A DNA stretch of 64,000 bases from Pseudoduganella lurida (lineage in GTDB: Bacteria > Pseudomonadota > Gammaproteobacteria > Burkholderiales > Burkholderiaceae_D). The DNA lies in the NCBI RefSeq assembly GCF_007830455.1, contig NZ_VLLB01000001.1, positions 868,001 through 932,000 on the forward strand. The letters run 5' to 3'. Shown here piece by piece: positions 16,834 through 24,228 of this stretch; position 1 is the stretch's first letter; each line of letters begins with the position of its first letter. The notes below the pieces were generated by a model. That model had not been told where the DNA came from, searched no databases, and saw only the letters and a program-made list of their open reading frames with translations. The translations under genes were made by a program, and so were the position numbers.

Positions 16834-18369
16834 TCAGTCGCCCGGCGGCGCCGGTGCTGCCGCGCCGCCCGCCGTCAGCGGCAGCTCGGGCAGGAACAGT
16901 AACACGATCAGGCCGGCCAGCACCGTGACGGTACCGCCCGCGAAGATGGTGGCGATGGCATGGCGGTACACCGGCACGCTGGCCGCCTGCGCCGCCGTGG
17001 CGACGACTGCGCCGCCGTGGGCCGCCGCGCCCTGCACCAGGTCCACGCCATGCCGGTGCAGCTGGTGCGCGAGAATGGCGCCGGAGCCCGTCACGCCCAG
17101 CAGCCCGCCGAGCGAGCGGAAGAAGCTCAGCATCGCCGTGCCCACGCCGCGCCGCGCGGCCGGCAGCGCGTTCTGCACCACCACCGTCATGTTGGGCATC
17201 ACCAGGCCCAGACCCATGCCGAGCGCGAAGATGGCCGGCTCCAGCACCCAGTAGCCGTGCCCCGTCTCGATGGCCCAGGCCAGCACGCCGAACGCCACGC
17301 AGGCCACGGCCAGGCCTGCCACCTGCGCCGTCTTGTAGCGCGGCGAACGCTGCATCAGGCGGCCGTTGACGGTGGACGAGGCGATCATCCCCACCATCAT
17401 CGCCACCGTCATCAGCCCGGACTGCGCCGGCGTATTGCCCATCACGAGCTGGAAGAACAGCGGGAAGAACACGCTGGCGCCCATCAGGCCGATGAACGTG
17501 AACAGCATGACGATGCTGGCGATGTTGAACACCTTGCTGGCGAACAGCTCCGGCGGCAGCACCGGCTCGGCCGCGCTGCGCAGGTGCGCCACCAGCCACA
17601 CGCCCATCACCGCCGCCAGCGCGCCGCACACCTTCACCTGCGCGCCGTCCCACGCCCATTCGGTGCCGCCGAGCGCCAGGACCAGCAGCGTGGCCGTGAT
17701 GCTCCCCGTCAGCAGCACCGAGCCGAGATAATCGATGCGATGCACGTGCGTGATGACGGGCTTGCGCAGCGAGCGCGCGATGGCGTAGAAGGCCACGGCA
17801 CCGATCGGCAGGTTGATGAAGAAGATCCAGTGCCAGGACAGGAAGTCCGTCATCAGGCCGCCCAGCACGGGGCCCAGCACGCTCGTCACGGCAAACACCA
17901 TCGCGATCATGCCCTGGCGTTTCGCGCGTTCCTGCGGCGGCACCAGGTCGCTGATGATGATCTGCGCCAGTGGCATGAAGCCGCCCGCGCCCAGGCCCTG
18001 GATGGCGCGGAACACGATCAGCTGCAGCATGTCCTGCGCCACGCCGCACAGCACCGAGCCCACGAGGAAGGCGATCAGCGCCACGAAGATCATGGGCCGG
18101 CGGCCATACTGGTCGGCCAGCTTGCCGTACAGGGGCATCGTGGCGGTGGACGTGAGCACATAGGCCGTCACCACCCACGACAGATGGGCCATGCCGCCCA
18201 GGTCGCCCACGATGCGGGGCAAGGCCGTGGCGACGATGCTCTGGTCCAGCGCGCCCAGGCCCAGCACCGCCATCAGGGCCAGGTAGACGGCGCGGATTTC
18301 GCGGTCGGTGACCGGCGCGTCGGGTGCGGGACTGTGGGGTGCGGGACTGTGGTCGTGGGCTGTGTTCAT
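16834..18369 (-). CDS. DHA2 family MFS drug:H+ antiporter (14 TM)
   Basis: 511 residues, about 14 helices. Motifs: DQSIVATALPRIVGDLGG in helix 1, the motif A loop GKLADQYGRRP, and motif C-type GPVLGGLMTDFLSW, as in EmrB/QacA proteins. His/Pro-rich N-terminal tail (HDHSPAPHSPAPDAP) precedes helix 1. Predicted to export a toxic compound using the proton gradient. The MarR-family gene upstream on the same strand is its probable local regulator. Confidence 0.93.
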   Translation of the reverse strand: MNTAHDHSPAPHSPAPDAPVTDREIRAVYLALMAVLGLGALDQSIVATALPRIVGDLGGMAHLSWVVTAYVLTSTATMPLYGKLADQYGRRPMIFVALIAFLVGSVLCGVAQDMLQLIVFRAIQGLGAGGFMPLAQIIISDLVPPQERAKRQGMIAMVFAVTSVLGPVLGGLMTDFLSWHWIFFINLPIGAVAFYAIARSLRKPVITHVHRIDYLGSVLLTGSITATLLVLALGGTEWAWDGAQVKVCGALAAVMGVWLVAHLRSAAEPVLPPELFASKVFNIASIVMLFTFIGLMGASVFFPLFFQLVMGNTPAQSGLMTVAMMVGMIASSTVNGRLMQRSPRYKTAQVAGLAVACVAFGVLAWAIETGHGYWVLEPAIFALGMGLGLVMPNMTVVVQNALPAARRGVGTAMLSFFRSLGGLLGVTGSGAILAHQLHRHGVDLVQGAAAHGGAVVATAAQAASVPVYRHAIATIFAGGTVTVLAGLIVLLFLPELPLTAGGAAAPAPPGD

Positions 18370-18484
18370 AGTGAGATCCTCGGTGTCATCCGCCGCCCGG
18401 TGCCGGACGGGCTGGTGGCGTCTTTCAAGCTGCCATTGCCCGCCTGATGGCGGGACTGATCCGGCTCGCGATGTGCGGCGATGT

Positions 18485-18934
18485 TCATGGCCTGGCGATG
18501 GCGGTCAGCGGTTCGATGGCGGCGGCCAGCGCGTCGAGCTGCGCGGCGTCGAGACGGGCGACGCGGTGCGCCAGCCAGTCCAGCCGTTCCTTCTGGATGC
18601 GCTGCAGGTGTTCATGCGCGGCGGGCGTGAGCTGCAGGCCGGTGCGGCGGCGGTCCGGCGGCACGGGCGCGCTGCGTTCCAGCAGGCCGGCCGCTTCCAG
18701 CGCCTTCACCTGGCCGCTGATCGTGGGGCCGCGCACGTTCTGCAGCCGCGCCAGGTCGGCCACGCCGATGCCGGGGTTTTCCAGCACGGTGGCCAGCAGC
18801 ATCGTCTGCATCAGCGACAGGCCGGCATCGCCCCGCTCCGCATCGCGGCGGAATTCGCGCATCAGCAGTTTCAAGGCGCCGCGCAGGTCTTCGGCAATGC
18901 CGGTCGCGCGGACGGAGGGTTTACGGGGAGTCAT
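18485..18934 (-). CDS. MarR-family transcriptional regulator
   Basis: 149 residues. Winged-helix core about 35-110 with VADLARLQNVRGPTISGQV as recognition helix region and the wing PVPPDRRRTGLQLT (DxRxxxxxLT pattern of MarR proteins). It lies 115 bases before the DHA2 efflux gene in the same direction. A perfect 8-bp-arm palindrome sits 12 bases before its ATG, so self-repression with induction by an efflux substrate is likely. Confidence 0.92.
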   Translation of the reverse strand: MTPRKPSVRATGIAEDLRGALKLLMREFRRDAERGDAGLSLMQTMLLATVLENPGIGVADLARLQNVRGPTISGQVKALEAAGLLERSAPVPPDRRRTGLQLTPAAHEHLQRIQKERLDWLAHRVARLDAAQLDALAAAIEPLTAIARP

Positions 18935-18945
18935 GGCGTACGCAG

Positions 18946-18966
18946 ATAGATAGGTAGGCTATCTAT
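18946..18966. promoter_or_regulatory. MarR-type operator
   Basis: ATAGATAG, five bases GTAGG, CTATCTAT: perfect 8-bp arms, 21 bp in all, centred 22 bases before the MarR start codon. Size and AT content are typical for MarR dimers. Confidence 0.7.
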
Positions 18967-19000
18967 GTTGCCGGCTTTCGCGGATGGTGTCAAGCACCCG

Positions 19001-19070
19001 GGCCCGTGTCGGCTCGGGCTCATGTCCGTTTCGGGGTCAGACCCCGACATGGACACGGGCCCGGCAGTAT
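19001..19070 (+). repeat. Dispersed palindromic repeat, copy B
   Basis: Outer arms GGCCCGTGTC and GGACACGGGCC flank a perfect inner hairpin TCGGGGTCAGACCCCGA (19031-19047). Followed by GGCAGTAT, like the GTAG tail of other copies. It lies between the MarR gene start and the pectate lyase stop. Confidence 0.75.
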
Positions 19071-19075
19071 CAGGA

Positions 19076-20392
19076 TCAGCTCGTGGCGCGCTTCTTCGCG
19101 GCCCACTTGTCATACGCCGCCAGGGTCGCCGCCGGCCCGTTGCCGTACCAGCCGTAGCCATTGCGCCGTTCGACACTGAGCTCGTTGACGTCGGTGTGGA
19201 TCGACTTGTCGCGGTCGCCGAACACGGGCTTCATCGTCTTCACGTCGTACAGCCGCGACCACAGCGGGCCGGCGCCGGGCCGCGCCACCAGCCGCCTGCC
19301 GCCATCGTCCTTCGCATCGGTTTTCCGCGTGTATTCGACGTCGTAGACCGCCACTTTCTTCAGCCACGCCGCACCGGCATCGATGGCCGACACGATCGGC
19401 GGCGACGACGGCTGCTTCATCAGCACCGCCAGCAGCCGCGCCGTCTCGCCGCTGGAGATCGCCACCGGCTCGAAATTGCGCGCGCCGACGGGGGCCAGCG
19501 TGAGTGCGTCGTGCTGCTGGCACCAGCCGGTGCGCACGCCGTCGACGACGATCTGCGTCGCCAGGATCATCTTCACGGCGCGCTCCTTCGCGGCCAGCGC
19601 GCGGCCGGCCAGGTCGCTCGGGACGAATGCGTAATCGTCCTTGCGCGCCGCCACGTCATCGAGCAGTTCCACGACCTGCGCGATGGCGTTGTCGTTGAAG
19701 GTGATGGCATCGTGGTAGCCGCCCTGCAGGGGGAACACCTGCGGGAAGCCGCCGTTGGGATACTGCGCTGCCAGCAGGTAGTTCACGCCCTTCGCGAACG
19801 TGGCGCGGTACTGGTCGGCCTGGGCCCCCGGCAGCGCCGCCTGCACGCGGGCCAGGAACTTCAGCTCGGTGATGGTGGCGTCATTGTCGATCGTGCCCAC
19901 GTAGCTCCAGCCCTTCGCGCCGGAGATGATGCCACCCGAAGGATCGTCGTCGACCGGCGCGTAGTGCTCGCCGCGCTGGCGTGCCGGCCCGCTGCGGTTG
20001 ACGTTCTTGCCCCAGCCGCCCGCCGGCGTCTGGAAGCTGACGATGTTGTCGGCCACGTGACGCGCCTCGGCCGTCGCATACCAGGCGGCCGGTTTTTTCA
20101 GCGGCATGCCGTCTTCGCCCTTCAGGTGCGCGCCGGCCGTTTCCGGCGGCGTGCCGGCGGCGCGCTCGGCGGCCAGTGCGGCCTTGTCGGCGGCCATCAG
20201 CGCCTGCGAGCGCGCCAGGTACTCGCGCCATGCGGCCCGCTCGGCTGCGGGAACGGCTGCCAGCCGCGCCTCCGTCACCGGCTCGCCGGCCGTCATGTGG
20301 CCGATGACTTCGGCGTGGCCGGCGCCCAGCGCCAGCTCCAGCGACAGGCCCAGCACGAGTGCCAGCACCGTCTTGCGTGGATTGATTTTCAT
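19076..20392 (-). CDS. pelA: Pectate lyase, PelA/PL10 family
   Basis: 438 residues, signal peptide 1-27 (cleavage after GAGHA). The catalytic part runs from about residue 100 to the end and shows PL10 features: PAGGWGKNVNRSG, YVGTIDNDATITEL, QYPNGGFPQVFP, and the highly conserved AITFNDNAIAQ. Members cleave polygalacturonate by calcium-assisted beta-elimination with an arginine base. Exported, so it probably acts in the periplasm or outside. Stop at 19076 is six bases from repeat B. Eighteen bases after the apiosidase-like gene, so co-transcribed. Confidence 0.92.
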   Translation of the reverse strand: MKINPRKTVLALVLGLSLELALGAGHAEVIGHMTAGEPVTEARLAAVPAAERAAWREYLARSQALMAADKAALAAERAAGTPPETAGAHLKGEDGMPLKKPAAWYATAEARHVADNIVSFQTPAGGWGKNVNRSGPARQRGEHYAPVDDDPSGGIISGAKGWSYVGTIDNDATITELKFLARVQAALPGAQADQYRATFAKGVNYLLAAQYPNGGFPQVFPLQGGYHDAITFNDNAIAQVVELLDDVAARKDDYAFVPSDLAGRALAAKERAVKMILATQIVVDGVRTGWCQQHDALTLAPVGARNFEPVAISSGETARLLAVLMKQPSSPPIVSAIDAGAAWLKKVAVYDVEYTRKTDAKDDGGRRLVARPGAGPLWSRLYDVKTMKPVFGDRDKSIHTDVNELSVERRNGYGWYGNGPAATLAAYDKWAAKKRATS

Positions 20393-20410
20393 GGGTCTCC
20401 TCCTTGGTTG

Positions 20411-21991
20411 TCAGCGTACGCGGATGATCCGCACCGCCATGTACGGACGGCCCGGCAGCGCGATCGCCCGGCCGTCCTGGTCCGCGAATGTGTAGTCGTC
20501 GCGCTTCCTGATCGTGAAAATGCCGTCGACCGGCGTGACCGTCATGTTCCACGTGTCGATCACTTCGGCGCGGAACCGCATGCCGTCCTGCAGGCCCGTC
20601 TTGAACAGCACGAACGGCCAGGCCGTCGGCCTGGCGCGGTTGAAGTAGCCCAGGTAGTACTCGGCGTGCCGGCCGGCGAACGGATGTTCCTGCCACTTGT
20701 CGATCGGCTCCAGGCCCTCCTGCGGGCTCTGTTCCAGGATCTTGCGGAAGAAGGCGATGCGCGGCGCGCTCCGGCCGCGCAAGGTGCCGCCCTTGCCCAG
20801 CCAGCTGCGGCTGTCGGTATCCTTGAAGATCTCGCTGTGGCCGACATACGAGCCGGCGATCGCGCCGTTCCAGAAGCGCAGCACCATCTCCTCGGCCGTC
20901 AGCTGGCCCCAGCGCCGGTCGATATTGCCTTCGTACTTCACCTCGTCGAACACGACCGGCTTTTCGTATACGTCGCGGTAGATCACGGCGCGCTCCGGAT
21001 CTTCCACCGCGGCGCCCTGCTGCAGGCTGGCGTGCGTCACCCACGGCTGCGTGTAGTTGTAGAGCCGGACCGAATGGTGGATCGAACGCAGGTGGCCGTA
21101 GGGATCGCCGGCCTGGACCAGCTTGAAGTAGTGGTCCCACTCGTCCATGCGTTTTTCCTTCATCAGGTCGAACTCGTTCGCCATCGACCACCAGACATTG
21201 CGGTAGGCCGCCAGCCGCGCGATCACGTAGCGCAGGTAGCGGTCGTTCACCGCGCCGGGCATGCGGTCGAAGCCCCACTTGCCCTTGTCATACGGGTGGA
21301 ACAGGATCAGGTCCGCCTCGATGCCCTTGTCACGCAGCTGGGCCACGCGCCGGTCCAGGTTGCGGAAGAACGCCGGGTCGAAGCGCTCGAAGTCCCAGTT
21401 GTGCGGCGGCGTGCCGACGAACGGGAAGCGCTGGTCCGGCAGCGGCACGTCGTTGTTCGGGAAGATCGCCATGCGGAGCTTGTTGAACGGCGCGCCGGCC
21501 AGCGTCTGCAGCGTCTGTTCCTGCGACTGCGCGGACTGGTGGAGCCAGGCGTAGCTGGTGGTGCCCACCTGCCAGAACGGCGTGCCGTCCGCATAGGCGA
21601 AGTGGAACGTGTTGTGGACGGCGACGGGGCCGTGGTTGCCCCGTGCGGGCGCGACGACGGTGAAGCGGCCCGTCTTCGCATTCAGCGCCGGGCGGTTGCT
21701 GCGCGTGGTGTACTCCCACTGCCCCACCGTGTCCGGCATGAAGCGGATCTTGTAACGGCCATCGCCATCGTAGAAGCCGTCGACGGCGATCTCGCGCAGG
21801 CCCTGGCGGAAGGTGGCGGCCAGGTCCACGTCCAGGAACGGGTTGCCGTCGCGGGGGCCGTCGAGGGCGATCTCGTAGGTTCCCCAGCGTTCGACCTGGC
21901 CGGTCGCCACACCGTATTCATCGGTCGCGGCCTGCGCCGCGCCGCCGAGCAGCACCAGTGCTGCCAGCCACAGAAACAGGAGACGGCGCAT
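20411..21991 (-). CDS. DUF5060/DUF4038-type glycoside hydrolase (apiosidase-like)
   Basis: 526 residues, signal peptide 1-22 (AAQA). Residues 25-115 match the DUF5060 beta-sandwich (ERWGTYEIALDGPRDGNPF). The barrel follows, with GTTSYAWLHQS, FPNNDVPLPDQRFPF, YRNVWWSMANEFDL (probable acid/base Glu) and VVFDEVKYEG (probable nucleophile Glu). This layout is that of the GH140 apiosidase-like group acting on plant cell-wall side chains. Position between a pectate lyase and a polygalacturonase supports a pectin role. Activity is inferred. Confidence 0.83.
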   Translation of the reverse strand: MRRLLFLWLAALVLLGGAAQAATDEYGVATGQVERWGTYEIALDGPRDGNPFLDVDLAATFRQGLREIAVDGFYDGDGRYKIRFMPDTVGQWEYTTRSNRPALNAKTGRFTVVAPARGNHGPVAVHNTFHFAYADGTPFWQVGTTSYAWLHQSAQSQEQTLQTLAGAPFNKLRMAIFPNNDVPLPDQRFPFVGTPPHNWDFERFDPAFFRNLDRRVAQLRDKGIEADLILFHPYDKGKWGFDRMPGAVNDRYLRYVIARLAAYRNVWWSMANEFDLMKEKRMDEWDHYFKLVQAGDPYGHLRSIHHSVRLYNYTQPWVTHASLQQGAAVEDPERAVIYRDVYEKPVVFDEVKYEGNIDRRWGQLTAEEMVLRFWNGAIAGSYVGHSEIFKDTDSRSWLGKGGTLRGRSAPRIAFFRKILEQSPQEGLEPIDKWQEHPFAGRHAEYYLGYFNRARPTAWPFVLFKTGLQDGMRFRAEVIDTWNMTVTPVDGIFTIRKRDDYTFADQDGRAIALPGRPYMAVRIIRVR

Positions 21992-21993
21992 GC

Positions 21994-23829
21994 TTATCCC
22001 TTCAGCATTTCGTCGTAACGCTTGCCGCCGATCGTCACGTTGGTCAGTGTCACGTCCGTGGCGTTATGCACGAACCACGGCTCCTGCGCGTTGATCGCGG
22101 TGCCGAAATCGCAGTCGCTGATCGTCACGTTCTTTACCGGCAGCACCGGCTTGCCCTCGCCGCCGTTGTAGCTCCTCGCCACGGGGCCCAGCACCACGAA
22201 GGCCTGGTAGCAGGCGAAGCTGCCGTCCTTCGTCTGCACGTTCGAGGCGCGCACGTTGGAGATGTGGATGTCGGAGACCTCCGGCGGGCGGCTGCGGATA
22301 TCGTCGAACGAGGAGGCGTAGTTGCAGTCGAAGGTGATGACGGCGCCGCCGCCGGTCGCCACCTTCGCCGGCGTGGCGCTGCCGGTGTCCTGCGCGTACA
22401 GGCTGGGCTTGAGTTTCACGCCGTTCGGCAAGGTCATGTCGCGCACGTAGAAGTAACGGAGGAAACCGCCGCGGTTCATGTTCGTCTTCAGGCGGATGGC
22501 CGTGTTCAGCGGGTCCGTCGCCCAGTGCATATTGCGCACGTCGAGGCGCTGCGCATACACATGCTCGATCCCGGCGGACATCTCGCTGCCCAGCGTGACG
22601 GCACCGTGGCCGCTGTTCATCACCGAGTTCTGGATGACGACATTGCGCGTGGGACCGTAGCCGATGTCCGTGTTCTTGCCGGCCTTGATGGCGATGCAGT
22701 CGTCGCCCGTGTTGAACCAGCAGCCGTCCACCAGCACCGTGTCGCAGGACTCGGGATCGAAGCCGTCCGAATTCGGGCCGATGCTCTCCATCCGCACTTT
22801 TGAAAAATGCACGTTGCGGCACTTGACGGGATGGTGGATCCAGAACGGCGCGTTGACGGACAGGTAGCCGGCCATCAGCACGTCCTCGCAGTCGATGAAT
22901 TCGACCAGGCAGGGGCGCAGGAAGTGACCCAGGCCGAAGATGCGTTTTTCGGCCGGCACGCCCGCCTCCGACAGCGCCGGCAGGAATTTCTCGTCGGCGC
23001 GCCAGTCCGCGCTGCCGCCCTGGATGCGCTTGAGCGTGGCCGCATCGAGCTGCGGCGCCAGCGCTGCCAGCGACGCGGGATTGGCCGGGTTGTTGACGCC
23101 CTGGTGCAGCGCGCCCTTGCTGGCGCCCTTCCGGTTCATGCCCCACCAGCCCGGGCCGCTCCCGTCCTCGAACGGCACGCCGGCCTGGCCGTCGAGGATG
23201 CTGGTCCAGTCGTCGCCCGTGATCGCGATGTTCTTCTGGCCGCGCGCGTAGACGAGCGGCGAGAAGTTCAGGCAGTCGTTGCCCTGCCAGCGCGACAGCA
23301 CCAGCCTGCCGTTGGCGCCGCAGTCGTAGTCGCCGTCGCGCGCATAGTCGCGCGGGTTCGCGCTGAAGTACACGTGGGCGCCCTTGGCCAGGTGCACGTG
23401 CACGTTGGACAGCAGCGTGATCGGGCCTTTCAGGTACCAGTCTCCCTTGGGGATCAGCACGCGGCCGCCGCCCGCCTTGCTGGCCGCTGCGATCGCTGCC
23501 TTCAGCGCGGGATGGCTGTCCGGCGAACCCGGTACCGGTGTCGTCACCTGCCCTTTCGCTTCGATGGTCGGGAAGCCTTCCACCTGGTGCACCTTGCACG
23601 GCTTCGCGCCGAACTGCGTGATGACGAAATCGCGTTTCGGGAACGCCAGCGGCGTGGCGAAGCGGTCGACGATCTGCTGCGCGCGCGCCCAGGGATCGGG
23701 CGTCTGCGCAAACGCCTGCAGCGGCAGGCCATACACCCCGGCCGCACCCAGCGCCGCGGCGCCTTTCAGCAGTTGGCGGCGGCGGATCGAATAGTCGTTG
23801 TTCATGGAGGTCTCGGTGATCGGTTTCAT
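21994..23829 (-). CDS. Glycoside hydrolase family 28 (polygalacturonase-like), Tat-exported
   Basis: 611 residues. The leader has IRRRQLLKG followed by a hydrophobic stretch, a twin-arginine signal. ATG at 23805 (MNNDYSI) is an alternative start; neither has a strong RBS. GH28 catalytic motifs are intact in order: NTGDDCIAIKAG near residue 380, SGHGAVTLGSE near 406, and RLKTNMNRGG near 446. Extra length against classic enzymes lies in the first 300 residues. It should hydrolyse alpha-1,4-galacturonan or oligogalacturonides. Ends two bases before the apiosidase-like start, so tightly coupled. Confidence 0.93.
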   Translation of the reverse strand: MKPITETSMNNDYSIRRRQLLKGAAALGAAGVYGLPLQAFAQTPDPWARAQQIVDRFATPLAFPKRDFVITQFGAKPCKVHQVEGFPTIEAKGQVTTPVPGSPDSHPALKAAIAAASKAGGGRVLIPKGDWYLKGPITLLSNVHVHLAKGAHVYFSANPRDYARDGDYDCGANGRLVLSRWQGNDCLNFSPLVYARGQKNIAITGDDWTSILDGQAGVPFEDGSGPGWWGMNRKGASKGALHQGVNNPANPASLAALAPQLDAATLKRIQGGSADWRADEKFLPALSEAGVPAEKRIFGLGHFLRPCLVEFIDCEDVLMAGYLSVNAPFWIHHPVKCRNVHFSKVRMESIGPNSDGFDPESCDTVLVDGCWFNTGDDCIAIKAGKNTDIGYGPTRNVVIQNSVMNSGHGAVTLGSEMSAGIEHVYAQRLDVRNMHWATDPLNTAIRLKTNMNRGGFLRYFYVRDMTLPNGVKLKPSLYAQDTGSATPAKVATGGGAVITFDCNYASSFDDIRSRPPEVSDIHISNVRASNVQTKDGSFACYQAFVVLGPVARSYNGGEGKPVLPVKNVTISDCDFGTAINAQEPWFVHNATDVTLTNVTIGGKRYDEMLKG

Positions 23830-23892
23830 GCGCGCGGGCGCGGTGCGTCAGTGTGCCTCGTCGCCGCACCGCCCGGCATTAGATTAAATCGG

Positions 23893-23924
23893 AAGCCCGT
23901 TACGAAATTTGGCAAGCCCGTTAC
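23893..23924. promoter_or_regulatory. Paired 11-bp direct repeats upstream of GH28 operon
   Basis: AAGCCCGTTAC occurs at 23893-23903 and again at 23914-23924, exactly 21 bases apart (two helical turns), 64-95 bases before the GH28 ATG. The layout suits a regulator binding one DNA face. Part of the 399-base gene-free stretch 23830-24228, which otherwise holds repeat copies C and D. Confidence 0.45.
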
Positions 23925-23925
23925 A

Positions 23926-24050
23926 GCCGAGCCCGTGTCACACCATGGGGGTGACGCAGGGGTTTCGTGGAGCGCAGCTCTGCGCCTGTGGAACGGTGGC
24001 CTTGCAAGGTCACACTCCTTCCAGGCGTAGTGACACGAGCTCGACAGTAG
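23926..24050 (+). repeat. Dispersed palindromic repeat, copy C (long form)
   Basis: Arms GAGCCCGTGTCAC and GTGACACGAGCTC are about 90 bases apart and end with GACAGTAG. The long centre includes CCAGGCGTAGTGACA, whose complement is found inside copy D, suggesting C and D arose from each other. Confidence 0.65.
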
Positions 24051-24123
24051 CGCACTTACAGCGCCATTGACGTTGCGATCCTGCGGAAATGCGGGCAGTA
24101 GCAGGATGTTTCAGCATACGGAA

Positions 24124-24175
24124 GAGTCCGTGTCACTACGCCTGACCCCAGCATGTGACACGAGCTCGGCCGTAG
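24124..24175 (+). repeat. Dispersed palindromic repeat, copy D
   Basis: GAGTCCGTGTCAC, centre containing CTGACCCC, then GTGACACGAGCTC and the tail GCCGTAG. It lies between copy C and the TonB receptor stop. Confidence 0.7.
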
Positions 24176-24228
24176 CACGCGGGAAGCCGGCGCAGGGCCG
24201 GCTTAGTTGCGTCAACGCGAGGTCACGC

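Noticed and set aside
18965..22018. Plus-strand open frame of about 1017 codons
   Set aside because: Antisense to the pectate lyase and apiosidase-like genes and starts inside repeat copy B. Composition is that of a shadow frame.
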